The notes: generated by a model not told the origin, from the sequence alone. A stretch of DNA of 39,403 nucleotides from Cyclobacteriaceae bacterium (GCA_025350305.1 JANXYC010000024.1:1-39403); one strand, 5' to 3'. Counted from the stretch's first letter, positions 8,316 through 17,563 are shown. Made by a program: numbers and translations.

Positions 8316-10754
8316 ATGGCTGAAAACACCTACAAGTCGAATATTTTTAAGAAGCCCGAGAAAGAGAAAAAGAGCAAGGGCGGTAAATCGAAATCACCTT
8401 TCAATTTGGATTTCTTCAGAGATCCGCGGTTCCACCTGGCGCTGGGATTTTTCCTTTTGGGTATATCGTTGTTTCTGATCACTGCATTCGTTTCTTACCT
8501 CTTTTCAGGTAAGGCCGATCAAAGTGTTGTGGAAGGATTGGGTGAATCGAGTGTATTGGATTCGGGAAATGAAACCGATAACTGGCTGGGCCTTTATGGC
8601 GCGATTGCCTCTCACTATTTTATCTTCCGCTGGTTTGGAATTTCCGCCTTCTTTATACCACCTCTTTTGTTTTTGCTCGGCTTCCGTCTGGTGTTCAAGC
8701 GAGTCTTGTTGTCATTTTTCTCAGCCTTCACCTTTTCGTTGTTCGCAGGATTATGGCTTAGCTTGCTCATGGGCTACCTCACCCATAGCATTACAGGAGC
8801 GACTGAAATTAGTTTTCTGAGCGGCGGCCTGGGGTATGAGCTGGCTTACGTTGCTGATAACTTATTGGGTTGGGGAACATTCTTATTTCTTGTCCTCACA
8901 CTTTTTATTTTCATCATTTACTTTTTTAACGTTACGGCCATCAACGCCTTCCAGGTAAAAACCCCCAAGCCGATCGGCAATGATGCCCTGCTTCCCGCTG
9001 ATCCGGATACACCCACCTACACAGACGATCGCGACAATTGGCCAGACCTGACAGTTCCGGAGCCTGAATCCGAACCAGTTTTAATTACAAAGAATTACGA
9101 AGGACAGGAAACAAAACCCGACCTGAAAGAAGTGAAACCGGAGAAGGTGGAAAAGAAACCGGAGGTTGCTTTTTTTGTAGAAGAACCAAAGAGTGATACC
9201 GATGTCCTTGCCGAGCGATTGGTAGAAGAGAAAGGTTTTTATGATCCCGCCCTGGAGCTTAGTAATTATAGATTTCCTCCCCTTGAGTTGCTGAATGAGT
9301 ATGACACGGGGAAGGTGCAGGTGACACAGGAGGAGCTCAATCAAAACAAAGACAAGATCATTGCTACGTTGGTCAATTTCAAAATTGGCATACAAAGCAT
9401 AAAGGCGACCATTGGCCCCACGGTAACACTCTATGAAATTGTACCGGATGCCGGCATTAAGATTTCACGTATCAAAAATCTGGAAGATGATATTGCGTTG
9501 AATTTGGCGGCGCTGGGCATTCGTATTATCGCACCGATCCCCGGCAAGGGAACAATCGGTATTGAAGTGCCTAATAAAAACCGTGAGATGGTCAGCATAC
9601 GATCGGTGCTGTCATCGGCGGCTTTTCAAAAAACCGACAAGGAATTACCGGTCGCGTTAGGTAAGACAATTTCAAATGAGGTGTTAGTGATCGACCTGGC
9701 GAAGATGCCTCACTTGCTCGTGGCGGGGGCCACCGGCCAGGGCAAGTCGGTGGGACTGAATGTAATCCTTGCTTCCCTTTTGTATAAGCGCCACCCCAGC
9801 CAGCTGAAGTTTGTATTGGTCGATCCGAAAAAAGTCGAGATGTCTCTTTTCAGCAAGATCGAGCGGCATTATCTGGCGAAGCTGCCCAACAGTGAAGAGG
9901 CCATCATCACCGATACGCGCAAAGTAGTGCATACTCTGAATTCCCTTTGCATTGAAATGGAAAACCGCTACGAGATAATGAAAGATGCGGGTGCAAAGAA
10001 TATCAAAGAATACAATGTAAAATTTGTTTCGCGCAAGCTGAACCCGAAAGAAGGCCATCGTTTTCTTCCCTACATCGTGCTGGTGATTGATGAATTAGCT
10101 GACTTGATGATGACTGCTGGCAAGGAAGTAGAAACGCCCATTGCCCGACTGGCGCAATTAGCGAGAGCGATTGGTATACATCTGGTGTTGGCTACCCAGC
10201 GACCCTCTGTGAATGTGATCACCGGTGTAATCAAGGCGAACTTCCCGGCGCGTTTGTCTTTCCGGGTAATGTCAAAAATTGACTCCCGCACCATCCTTGA
10301 TACAGGAGGCGCCGATCAATTGGTGGGAATGGGTGATATGCTGCTTTCGGCGGGCTCCGATATCATCCGTCTTCAAAGTCCCTTTGTAGATACGCCGGAG
10401 ATTGAAAAGATATGTGATTACATCGGGGCACAGCGCGGATATGATTCTGCATACTTATTGCCGGAGTTTGAGGGCGATGAAGAGAACGGGGCCAGTGATG
10501 TCGACCTTGCCGATCGCGACGCCTTGTTCGAAGATGCGGCCAGGTTGATTGTCGGGCATCAACAGGGGAGCACGTCACTGATCCAACGAAAATTAAAACT
10601 AGGCTATAACCGTGCGGGACGGCTGATCGATCAGTTGGAAGCGGCCGGCATCGTGGGACCTTTTGAAGGATCGAAAGCCCGCGAGGTATTAATCAAGGAT
10701 GAAATGAGTTTGGAACAATTATTGAGCAGCCTCAAAGAAAAGCACGGGCAATAA
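8316..10754 (+). CDS. ftsK: DNA translocase FtsK/SpoIIIE
   Basis: This 812-residue membrane-bound motor pumps DNA at the division septum and activates XerCD recombination. After a basic cytoplasmic start there are four membrane segments (about residues 36-62, 100-125, 128-152, 180-206), then a charged linker (about 210-300). The motor domain contains Walker A GATGQGKSVG (near residue 470) and Walker B IVLVIDELADLM (near 588), followed by QLARAIGIHLVLATQRP. The C-terminal gamma winged helix that reads KOPS-type sites is present (from about DALFEDAARLIVG to the end). The linker is short compared with E. coli FtsK (1329 residues), as usual in Bacteroidota. lolA follows 41 bp downstream. Confidence 0.97.
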   Translation: MAENTYKSNIFKKPEKEKKSKGGKSKSPFNLDFFRDPRFHLALGFFLLGISLFLITAFVSYLFSGKADQSVVEGLGESSVLDSGNETDNWLGLYGAIASHYFIFRWFGISAFFIPPLLFLLGFRLVFKRVLLSFFSAFTFSLFAGLWLSLLMGYLTHSITGATEISFLSGGLGYELAYVADNLLGWGTFLFLVLTLFIFIIYFFNVTAINAFQVKTPKPIGNDALLPADPDTPTYTDDRDNWPDLTVPEPESEPVLITKNYEGQETKPDLKEVKPEKVEKKPEVAFFVEEPKSDTDVLAERLVEEKGFYDPALELSNYRFPPLELLNEYDTGKVQVTQEELNQNKDKIIATLVNFKIGIQSIKATIGPTVTLYEIVPDAGIKISRIKNLEDDIALNLAALGIRIIAPIPGKGTIGIEVPNKNREMVSIRSVLSSAAFQKTDKELPVALGKTISNEVLVIDLAKMPHLLVAGATGQGKSVGLNVILASLLYKRHPSQLKFVLVDPKKVEMSLFSKIERHYLAKLPNSEEAIITDTRKVVHTLNSLCIEMENRYEIMKDAGAKNIKEYNVKFVSRKLNPKEGHRFLPYIVLVIDELADLMMTAGKEVETPIARLAQLARAIGIHLVLATQRPSVNVITGVIKANFPARLSFRVMSKIDSRTILDTGGADQLVGMGDMLLSAGSDIIRLQSPFVDTPEIEKICDYIGAQRGYDSAYLLPEFEGDEENGASDVDLADRDALFEDAARLIVGHQQGSTSLIQRKLKLGYNRAGRLIDQLEAAGIVGPFEGSKAREVLIKDEMSLEQLLSSLKEKHGQ

Positions 10755-10756
10755 TT

Positions 10757-10764
10757 AAATTTGC
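10757..10764 (+). promoter_or_regulatory. -7 box TAAATTTG before lolA
   Basis: TAAATTTG matches TAnnTTTG exactly and overlaps the 3' end of the ftsK-lolA gap, ending 31 bp before the lolA ATG. No good TTTG box is found 19-21 bp upstream, so it may be a weak internal promoter. Confidence 0.3.
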
Positions 10765-10795
10765 CAGCCAATTTCACCAAAATCTGCACCCATTC

Positions 10796-11437
10796 ATGAA
10801 AAAACTGTTTTTTCTTACTCTTTTCTCAAGTTTTGCCGGTGTACTTCTTGCTCAATATGATCCTAAAGCCCTTGAAATACTGGAGGCGATGGCTAAAAAA
10901 TACAGGGTGATCCCATCTTTTGAAGCGAACTTTTCATATACACTAACCAATGATGTGGAGAAGATCAACGAAGAGTTTAAGGGAAAAATGACGGTGAAGG
11001 GTGATAAATACAAATTGACCCTCCCTGAACAAGAGGTGGTAAACAACGGGACAACGTTATGGACCTATCTTCCGGATGCCAAGGAAGTGAACATTGACAA
11101 CTTCGACCCGAACTCTGATGATCTGAATCCTTCGAAGTTCTATGAGATTTATAAGAAGGGCTATAAGTATTTGTATTTGGAAGATAAAACGGAGGGAGGT
11201 GTTATGTGTGAAGTTGTGGATCTTGTCCCCGAAAAGAAGGATGCTCAATATTTTAAAGTAAGAATGAATATTGTGAAGAAAGACAAGAGCGTTCAAAGCT
11301 GGGTTATGTTTGACAAAGCCGGGAACCGTTATAAATATCTGATTACGAAATTCAACCCAACGGTGAAGGTGGATGACAGCTTTTTTACGTTTGATTTAAA
11401 AAAATACCCGGGTGTTGAAGTGATTGATCTTCGGTAA
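10796..11437 (+). CDS. lolA: Outer-membrane lipoprotein carrier protein LolA-like
   Basis: A 213-residue periplasmic protein with a clear signal peptide ([15 protein letters not shown], cleavage before QYDP). The mature part shows the LolA/LolB half-barrel pattern: an amphipathic N-terminal helix ([12 protein letters not shown]), FEANFSYTL, then strands with [14 protein letters not shown] and [18 protein letters not shown]. Its job is to ferry lipoproteins across the periplasm to the outer membrane. The ftsK-lolA gene order is conserved in Bacteroidota, which supports the call. A palindromic repeat starts at the first base after the stop codon. Confidence 0.88.
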   Translation: MKKLFFLTLFSSFAGVLLAQYDPKALEILEAMAKKYRVIPSFEANFSYTLTNDVEKINEEFKGKMTVKGDKYKLTLPEQEVVNNGTTLWTYLPDAKEVNIDNFDPNSDDLNPSKFYEIYKKGYKYLYLEDKTEGGVMCEVVDLVPEKKDAQYFKVRMNIVKKDKSVQSWVMFDKAGNRYKYLITKFNPTVKVDDSFFTFDLKKYPGVEVIDLR

Positions 11438-11470
11438 GAATTGCCATGGCCTTAAGGCCGTGGCCATTGA
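11438..11470. repeat. Palindrome copy 2 between lolA and pyrF
   Basis: A near-perfect palindrome with core CCATGGCCTTAAGGCCGTGG, starting with GAATTG like the copies at 2999 and 20709. It begins directly after the lolA stop codon and ends 20 bp before the pyrF start codon, so it could reduce read-through from lolA into pyrF. A false upstream ATG for pyrF lies inside it at 11446. Confidence 0.7.
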
Positions 11471-11490
11471 CAACCCGACAAAGCTCTTAC

Positions 11491-12321
11491 ATGACACGTG
11501 CACAGCTCGTTGAGCAAATAAAGAAGAAGAAATCTTATCTATGCGTCGGACTCGACACCGACCTGGCAAAGATTCCTCAACATCTGCTGGCAGGACCCGA
11601 TCCGGTATTTGAATTCAACAAACAGATTATTGACGCCACTCAGGAATACTGCGTGGCCTACAAACCCAACCTGGCTTTTTATGAAGCACTTGGGTCGAAA
11701 GGGTGGGAGAGTTTGCGGAAGACCATTGCGTACATTCCAGATAATATTTTTAAGATTGCCGATGCCAAACGTGGTGATATTGGAAATACCTCATCACTCT
11801 ATGCTAAAGCATTTTTCGAGCAAATGAACTTTGACGCTCTGACGGTGGCCCCTTACATGGGAGAAGATTCGGTGAAACCGTTTTTAGCGTTTGAAAATAA
11901 GTGGGTGATTTTACTGGCGCATACCTCCAATCCGGGAAGCGCCGACTTTCAACTGCTTGAATCAACACCCACCGGGCGGAAGTTATATGAAGAAGTGATC
12001 ATGAAATCCCAACAATGGGGCACGCCCGATAACCTCATGTATGTGGTAGGTGCTACCCGTGCGGATAAAATTGGGGAGATTCGAAAGTGTGCGCCTGACC
12101 ATTTTTTCCTCGTTCCCGGTGTGGGAGCGCAGGGTGGAGATTTAGAACAGGTGTCGAGGTTTGGTATGAATAAGGAATGTGGATTGCTGGTTAATTCATC
12201 CCGGGGGATCATTTACACTTCATCAGGAAAAGATTTTGCGATTGCAGCAGGAAAAGAAGCAAAAAAAATGAAATTGGAGATGAGTCAATATTTGGACAGC
12301 CTTCTGCCCACTGGCTCTTAA
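11491..12321 (+). CDS. pyrF: Orotidine-5'-phosphate decarboxylase, type 2
   Basis: This cytoplasmic enzyme makes UMP from OMP, the last step of de novo UMP synthesis. At 276 residues with the motif [23 protein letters not shown] (D91, K93 and D96 form the catalytic charge network) it belongs to the longer type 2 PyrF group. CVGLDTD near residue 18 and VGATRAD and [12 protein letters not shown] mark the other barrel loops. I chose the ATG at 11491 because an in-frame ATG at 11446 lies inside the palindromic repeat and would add 15 residues without family resemblance. Seventeen bases separate it from the DUF2851 gene, so the two are probably one transcript. Confidence 0.95.
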   Translation: MTRAQLVEQIKKKKSYLCVGLDTDLAKIPQHLLAGPDPVFEFNKQIIDATQEYCVAYKPNLAFYEALGSKGWESLRKTIAYIPDNIFKIADAKRGDIGNTSSLYAKAFFEQMNFDALTVAPYMGEDSVKPFLAFENKWVILLAHTSNPGSADFQLLESTPTGRKLYEEVIMKSQQWGTPDNLMYVVGATRADKIGEIRKCAPDHFFLVPGVGAQGGDLEQVSRFGMNKECGLLVNSSRGIIYTSSGKDFAIAAGKEAKKMKLEMSQYLDSLLPTGS

Positions 12322-12338
12322 TTCCCTAATTTCCGTGT

Positions 12339-13622
12339 ATGCAGGAATCGTTTCTCCATTACCTCTGGCAAATGCAATATTTTAATAAAAGGGAACTGCT
12401 AACCACAGCTGGGGAGACGATCGAAATTTTTAGCCTTGGCGTTCTGAATACGGATGCCGGCCCTGACTTTGCAAACGCACGAATAAAGATCGGTCAAATC
12501 GGATGGGTAGGGAGCGTTGAAATACATTTGCTTTCCTCTGGTTGGCTAGACCACCATCATGATGAAGACAGGGGCTATGATAATGTGATCCTTCACGTCG
12601 TGTGGCAGCATGACAAGGTCATAACCCGAAATGATAAGACACCGTTGCCAACCCTGGAATTGAAGGGCCGTGTGGACGCGACATTGATCAATACCTACCG
12701 GCAGCTCATTAATAGTTCTTTTTCTATTCCTTGTCAGCGGTCATTGCCGGGTGTTGATCATCTTATAAAACTCTCCATGTTGGAAAAAGCGCTGATGCAG
12801 CGGCTGGAGAGAAAGGCGGAAGAAGTTCAGATGCTTTACCAACAAAATCGAAGTAATTGGGAAGAGACGTTTTATCAATTATTGGCGCGTAACTTTGGTT
12901 TTAAAATCAATGCAGAACCTTTTTTTCAATTGGCCAGGTTGCTTCCACTGAAATTGCTTCTTAAGCAAGCCGACAAACAGGACCAGATCGAGGCCATGCT
13001 GTTCGGCCAGGCTGGATTTCTGGATGCTTCAAAAGGTGATGACTATTATTTGAAATTGAGGCGCGAGCATCGATTGCTGACTCAAAAGTATTCACTACAG
13101 CAAAATATGATGTCAAAAGCTCAATGGCGGTTCCTCCGATTGCGACCCGCCAATTTCCCTTCTTTGCGGCTGGCCCAGCTCGGATCCATTCTTCATCATC
13201 ATCAAAATATTTTTTCTGCCGTTCGGGAGTGTGAGAACGTAACATCACTCCTCCAACTGTTCACGGTGCGACCTTCCTACTACTGGCTCAACCATTATCA
13301 ATTTACGAAGAAGTCGAAAAATGAAGAACATGCGTTGGGAAAACCCAGTATAGAAAATATCATTATCAATACAGTAGTGCCGGTGTGGGTTGCGTATGGA
13401 AAACTGTCGGATGAACAGTCCTACATCGACCGGGCGGTTCAGGTGCTCCAACAACTTCCTGCTGAAGAAAACAAGATTACACGCGCCTGGAAAAATGTTG
13501 GCATGACACCACAAACCTCCTTTGACTCGCAGGCGCTGATAGAACTGTACAACAGCTTTTGCCAACAAAAAAGTTGCCTGAACTGCGCCATCGGCGCCTC
13601 GTTAATGCGTCCTTTATCATGA
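12339..13622 (+). CDS. DUF2851 family protein
   Basis: A 427-residue soluble protein of a family found almost only in Bacteroidota. Recognisable parts are the N-terminal FLHYLWQMQYFNK, the segment SLGVLNTDAGPDFANARI followed by GSVEIHL and a histidine-rich DHHHDEDRGYDNVILHVVW, and the C-terminal CQQKSCLNCAIGASL, where three cysteines could bind a metal. The DxGPDF and HxxxxxxYxxVILHVV pattern hints at an enzyme with a nuclease-like or hydrolase core, but no activity is established as far as I know. It lies in a row with lolA and pyrF, and its stop overlaps the start of the next membrane-protein gene. Confidence 0.85.
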   Translation: MQESFLHYLWQMQYFNKRELLTTAGETIEIFSLGVLNTDAGPDFANARIKIGQIGWVGSVEIHLLSSGWLDHHHDEDRGYDNVILHVVWQHDKVITRNDKTPLPTLELKGRVDATLINTYRQLINSSFSIPCQRSLPGVDHLIKLSMLEKALMQRLERKAEEVQMLYQQNRSNWEETFYQLLARNFGFKINAEPFFQLARLLPLKLLLKQADKQDQIEAMLFGQAGFLDASKGDDYYLKLRREHRLLTQKYSLQQNMMSKAQWRFLRLRPANFPSLRLAQLGSILHHHQNIFSAVRECENVTSLLQLFTVRPSYYWLNHYQFTKKSKNEEHALGKPSIENIIINTVVPVWVAYGKLSDEQSYIDRAVQVLQQLPAEENKITRAWKNVGMTPQTSFDSQALIELYNSFCQQKSCLNCAIGASLMRPLS

Positions 13623-14944
13623 TTGCGGCACTCACCATCCTGATTGATCTTTCGATCCTTTTTGGCGTGGCGTGGTGGGTTTACAATAAGCAACCCGAAC
13701 CGGTCAAATTTTTTTATTGGCCCGCATTAGGGTTCAAACTACTGGGGGGCCTGGCGGTGGGTTGGCTGTATTTCTATCACTACGGACAAGGCGATACAAT
13801 TTTTTACTGGTTGGATGGAAAGGTGCTTGCCGAAAAAATCATGTCAGATCCAGGAGGCGCATGGAATTTCTACTGGGAAGAAAATGCAGATCTGCAACTT
13901 ATTTCTGGTGTGGTCAATGACACGCCACGATCGCTCTTCTTCGTAAAAATAATAGGCGTACTTGCACTGATTTGTGTAGGTAATTATTGGATGATGTCGG
14001 GAATTATTTCGTTCCTTTCCTTTTTAGGGGCCTGGTATTTATTTAAAAAAATTTTACACTCCTTTCCTTCATCCCGGCAGGCTGCTGCCATTTCATTTTT
14101 ATTTTACCCATCGGTGGTTTTTTGGTCTTCTGGAATCATCAAAGAAAGTTTGGGTCTCAGCGCTTTGTTTTTTCTTGCAGGCGTTTTTTTGACATTCATG
14201 ACAAATGAAAAAATTAGTTCGTGGGAGTGGATCGTCGGTGTGCTCTCGCTATGGATTGGCTGGAACCTAAAGTATTATTGGATCGGCGTCCTGATGCCCA
14301 TAGCCATTACATCAGTTGTAGTTAGCCTTTTGAAGCGTGGACGCCCCAGAATGGTTCGGTTTGAATTAATGATCTGGATAGGTCTCTTCTTAATTTTTTT
14401 ATCTGTAGCCACTGGCATTCATCCCAATTTTTATCCCCATCGCTTTCTGGAAGTCATCGTGCAGAATAACCAGGAGTTCATGGATCTGACAGATCCAAAA
14501 AATGCAGTTCACTATCGTGACTTGCAGGCCACGGCATCCAGTGTCATAGCAAATTCACCCAAAGCTCTCGTGGCCGGACTTTTTCGACCTTTTGTTTGGG
14601 AGGCACACAATTTACTTTCCATGACGGCAGGTCTCGAAAACTTTATCTTGTTGTTGCTGGTACTGAGTGCCCTTCCCTCGCTGATTAATTTTTTTAAGAC
14701 CCCTCACCGATTGCTTGGGTTTGCGATGATTACCTACATTATTATACTCGCCACCTTTCTGGCCCTGTCAACACCTAATCTTGGAACACTCTCACGGTAT
14801 AAAATTGGGTTCCTGCCATTTTTAGTTTTTTTAGCACTTTACAAAAATCCATTGATAGTCTGGTGGAATACAGCCGGTAAATGCCACCCACAGATTGGCC
14901 CACCTTTCGCCCAAATCGGAGATCGGTCATGGAAACTTTTTTGA
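13619..14944 (+). CDS. Polytopic membrane protein, possible GT-C-type transferase
   Basis: A 441-residue protein with about ten membrane segments. The ATG at 13619 overlaps the TGA of the DUF2851 gene (ATGA), implying translational coupling; an upstream TTG at 13559 is less likely. Early on it has YHYGQGDTIFYWLDG, an acidic loop after the second membrane segment, which resembles the first-loop acidic motif of GT-C glycosyltransferases such as dolichyl-phosphate-mannose-dependent enzymes. SSGIIKESLG and NLKYYW lie in later loops. I do not recognise an exact family. The coupling suggests a product linked to DUF2851 or just shared expression. An O-antigen polymerase-like protein is an alternative. 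Confidence 0.7.
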   Translation: MIAALTILIDLSILFGVAWWVYNKQPEPVKFFYWPALGFKLLGGLAVGWLYFYHYGQGDTIFYWLDGKVLAEKIMSDPGGAWNFYWEENADLQLISGVVNDTPRSLFFVKIIGVLALICVGNYWMMSGIISFLSFLGAWYLFKKILHSFPSSRQAAAISFLFYPSVVFWSSGIIKESLGLSALFFLAGVFLTFMTNEKISSWEWIVGVLSLWIGWNLKYYWIGVLMPIAITSVVVSLLKRGRPRMVRFELMIWIGLFLIFLSVATGIHPNFYPHRFLEVIVQNNQEFMDLTDPKNAVHYRDLQATASSVIANSPKALVAGLFRPFVWEAHNLLSMTAGLENFILLLLVLSALPSLINFFKTPHRLLGFAMITYIIILATFLALSTPNLGTLSRYKIGFLPFLVFLALYKNPLIVWWNTAGKCHPQIGPPFAQIGDRSWKLF

Positions 14945-15068
14945 TAACGGCTTTACGTCCGGACCCGGCACAAAAATTGGAAGTCACTGCTTATTTGGAA
15001 ACCCGGCTCAGAAAATTAAAGACTAGATGCTTGATGCTGGGTGTTGGCTACCGATTTACTTACATGTT

Positions 15069-15089
15069 GTCACCGATCACTGATCACCG
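15069..15089. repeat. Short 7-bp-periodic repeat
   Basis: Three heptads of the type ATCACYG (15069-15089) lie between the membrane-protein gene and the end of the small minus-strand gene. The remaining 124 bp from 14945 show nothing else. Confidence 0.45.
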
Positions 15090-15353
15090 CTAAGCCGTGG
15101 TCATACTATCCATCCGGATGATATGCTTGGCAGCCTGGAGTGCATCGTTGTTATAGAAGCCCGAAAGTATCCTATGGGCGATTTGCTCTACCACCAATTC
15201 CTCCTCGTTTTTGCCTTCCTTTCCCTGCCAAAACACCCGTTTGGGGTGACTTTTCATGTCCTGGACATAGGATTTTGCATGATCGTATTGATCATCCGTA
15301 AAAACGATAGTAAAACAGGTCTTAACTTTTTGTGTTTCCATGATGATTTTCAT
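15090..15353 (-). CDS. Small conserved-looking cytoplasmic protein of unknown function
   Basis: An 87-residue protein without signal or membrane segment. It opens with KVKTCFTIVFTDDQYDHAKSY, a likely beta strand followed by a helix, has a lysine-rich middle (KRVFWQGKEGKNEEELV) and ends in a helix with the turn HRILSGFYNNDALQAAKHII. The ATG at 15341 (METQKV) is an equally possible start. I do not recognise a family. Amino-acid composition and charge look like a real protein, whereas the opposite-strand frame over the same bases is hydrophobic and cysteine-rich without pattern. It stands alone between two plus-strand genes. Confidence 0.5.
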   Translation of the reverse strand: MKIIMETQKVKTCFTIVFTDDQYDHAKSYVQDMKSHPKRVFWQGKEGKNEEELVVEQIAHRILSGFYNNDALQAAKHIIRMDSMTTA

Positions 15354-15488
15354 TTTACAAGACTAATGCCAGAATTAAAGCTCTATTTTAAAGAAAATTT
15401 TGATAAATAGTCAGGCAGCGCGACCGGATGCGGGCATTTTTGTTCGTCCTTGAGACATCCGTGTTGACGGTTAACTTGCAGATCTATT

Positions 15489-16721
15489 ATGCGTGAACAC
15501 TCCATCCATACCCTGAAAAACGGCATCCGGGTAGTCCATAACCGGGTGACGACCACCAAAATTGTTCATTGTGGCATCATGCTGGATATCGGCAGCCGCG
15601 ATGAAACGCTGGCTAACCAGGGGATCGCCCATTTCTGGGAACACATGGCGTTCAAAGGAACCCGGAAGCGGAAGGCCTTTCATATTCTAAATCGTCTGGA
15701 ATCGCTCGGAGGGGAGTTGAATGCCTTTACAGATAAGGAGAAGATTCTTTTTTATGCATCCATCCGTGATGATTACTTTGAGCGGTCCGTCGATTTGTTA
15801 ACCGACATTACCTTCGAATCCATTTTTCCATCGAACCAGATCGAACGCGAGCGTCACGTCATACTGGAAGAAATGTCAATGTACTACGATGATCCGGATG
15901 GTTCGCTGCAAGATGAATTTGATTCCGTGGTATTTGCAGGTCACCCGCTCGGAATGAATATTCTCGGTACGAAAAAGACAGTAAACTCTTTCAAACGCGC
16001 TGACTTCCGTGCATTCGTTAAAAAACATATTGACACCCGGAAGATCGTGTTTTCCTGCGTGGGCAACATCGCCTTCGAAGAGGTTATCCGGCTAGCTGAA
16101 AAGTATATGGGACATATTCCGCGAATCACGTCACGCCAAAAACGGAAAAAATTCTCCGGCTACCGGCCGAAGGAAATAACGTTGAAGCGACCCATCAAGC
16201 AAGCACGGTGCGCGATCGGCCGGACCTCGTACTCATTGGCCGATGCTAAACGCGGAGTATTTTATTTGTTAACCAATATCCTGGGTGGATCCGGCATGAA
16301 CTCACGCCTGAATCTTTCATTGCGGGAAAAGCATGGATTTGTGTATTCCATCGGCTCGCAATTTGTTCCCTTTACCGATACCGGGTTGTTTATAATATCA
16401 TTTGGCACAGAACCTTCGCAGTTGTCAAAAAGTATTAAGTTGGTCGACGAGGAACTTCGCAAGTTTCGCGAAGAAAAGCTTGGTGTGAAGCAATTGGCAT
16501 CCGCAAAGGAACAGATCATGGGCCAGGTGGCTATGGCAGATGAAAGCAACATTGGCTTTATGATTATGATGGGTCGCAGCCTCCTTGACCTTGGCAGGGT
16601 GCCATCCCTCGATGAAGTTTTTTCGCGTGTCCAGCATGCAACGGCCCATGATATCATGAAGATGGCCAATGAAATGTTTGATGAAAGGAAGATGAGTTAT
16701 TTGATGATAGAACCAGGGTAA
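15489..16721 (+). CDS. M16 family zinc metallopeptidase
   Basis: A 410-residue processing-peptidase-like protein. The inverted zinc motif HxxEH is intact as HFWEHM (H48, E51, H52), with the third ligand in VILEEMS (E127 or E128). An unusual tryptophan replaces the more common leucine inside the motif. The C-terminal half holds the R/Y-type substrate-binding segment (HGFVYSIGSQFVPFTDTG). There is no signal peptide, so it probably works in the cytoplasm, perhaps on short or misfolded peptides. The O-methyltransferase gene follows by 5 bp, indicating co-transcription. Confidence 0.93.
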   Translation: MREHSIHTLKNGIRVVHNRVTTTKIVHCGIMLDIGSRDETLANQGIAHFWEHMAFKGTRKRKAFHILNRLESLGGELNAFTDKEKILFYASIRDDYFERSVDLLTDITFESIFPSNQIERERHVILEEMSMYYDDPDGSLQDEFDSVVFAGHPLGMNILGTKKTVNSFKRADFRAFVKKHIDTRKIVFSCVGNIAFEEVIRLAEKYMGHIPRITSRQKRKKFSGYRPKEITLKRPIKQARCAIGRTSYSLADAKRGVFYLLTNILGGSGMNSRLNLSLREKHGFVYSIGSQFVPFTDTGLFIISFGTEPSQLSKSIKLVDEELRKFREEKLGVKQLASAKEQIMGQVAMADESNIGFMIMMGRSLLDLGRVPSLDEVFSRVQHATAHDIMKMANEMFDERKMSYLMIEPG

Positions 16722-16726
16722 TCCAA

Positions 16727-17362
16727 ATGGACATTGTCAGTTCAGACATCCATGCGTATTCGGAAGCTCACACCTCTGCGGAGTCTCTGTTGCTCAGACA
16801 GATCAATCGTGAGACACATGCAGTTGTGCATATGCCGCGTATGTTATCGGGTCATTTGCAGGGCAGGTTTCTTTCCATGATCAGCAAAATGATTCAGCCT
16901 AAGTCTATTCTTGAAATTGGAACATACACGGGTTATTCAGCCTTGTGTTTGGTCGAAGGGCTTGCCCCGGGAGGCACCCTCGTTACCCTGGATATCAATG
17001 AAGAATTGGAAAAACGGGTTCGGAACTACTTCCTGACAGCCGGAAAAACTGAATCAATCGATTATCGTATCGGCAATGCGTTGACAATTATACCAACCTT
17101 AACAGGAACTTTTGATCTTGTCTGGATTGATGCCGACAAAGAGAATTATTCAGGATACTTTGATTTGGTCATTGATAAGGTCCCGCCAGGTGGATTTATT
17201 TTGGCTGACAATGTATTGTGGAGCGGAAAGGTGTTGGAAGCAACACCCGACAAAGACGCGAAAGCGATTAAGGCTTTCAACATTAAAATACAGAGCGATA
17301 CACGTGTTGAAAACGTACTGCTGCCCATCCGGGATGGCATTATGGTGATGAGAAAGATTTAA
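16727..17362 (+). CDS. Class I SAM-dependent O-methyltransferase (caffeoyl-CoA OMT-like)
   Basis: A 211-residue methyltransferase. The SAM-binding motif I is LEIGTYTGYSALCLV (near residue 63), motif II includes VTLDIN, and the metal-binding acidic site is WIDADKENY followed by ADNVLWSGKV. This pattern and length match the group that contains caffeoyl-CoA OMTs and bacterial TrmR, a tRNA wobble-uridine methyltransferase; a tRNA target is therefore possible. It is 5 bp downstream of the M16 peptidase gene. Its TAA stop is part of the TTAA that flanks MITE copy 3. Confidence 0.88.
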   Translation: MDIVSSDIHAYSEAHTSAESLLLRQINRETHAVVHMPRMLSGHLQGRFLSMISKMIQPKSILEIGTYTGYSALCLVEGLAPGGTLVTLDINEELEKRVRNYFLTAGKTESIDYRIGNALTIIPTLTGTFDLVWIDADKENYSGYFDLVIDKVPPGGFILADNVLWSGKVLEATPDKDAKAIKAFNIKIQSDTRVENVLLPIRDGIMVMRKI

Positions 17363-17531
17363 GGGCGTCTCTTCCATATAACACGGTTTCAGAAAGCTTC
17401 AAAAACACCTTTTCATTGGCCTCATCCCACCTTCTCCGGAGGAGAAGAATCGAAGCCTTATCCGCGATGGTAGCGTCTAAAAACTCCTTGATGCGTTGAG
17501 GCCATAAAAAGGCATATTTTTAGAGATGCCC
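17363..17531 (-). mobile_element. MITE copy 3 (169 bp, composite), TTAA duplication
   Basis: The element begins GGGCGTCTCT and ends TTTTTAGAGATGCCC, with TTAA at both edges (17359-17362 and 17532-17535). The right half resembles the reverse complement of copy 1 (ACTCCTTGATGCGTTGAGG), while the left half contains TGGCCTCATCCCACCTTCTC, which resembles copy 1 in forward orientation. It therefore looks like two half-elements head to head. It fills most of the gap between the O-methyltransferase and transglycosylase genes. Confidence 0.7.
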
Positions 17532-17563
17532 TTAATGAATTAACCTTTACCTTTACAGCACTA

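Noticed and set aside
11446-11490. Upstream ATG for pyrF
   Set aside because: It lies inside the palindromic repeat and would add 15 residues without family similarity.
14881-15093. 70-codon plus-strand frame overlapping the end of the membrane-protein gene
   Set aside because: It overlaps the preceding gene by 64 bp, includes the heptad repeat and has no recognisable features.
15123-15410. Plus-strand frame opposite the small unknown gene
   Set aside because: Hydrophobic and cysteine-rich without pattern; the minus-strand product looks more like a real soluble protein.
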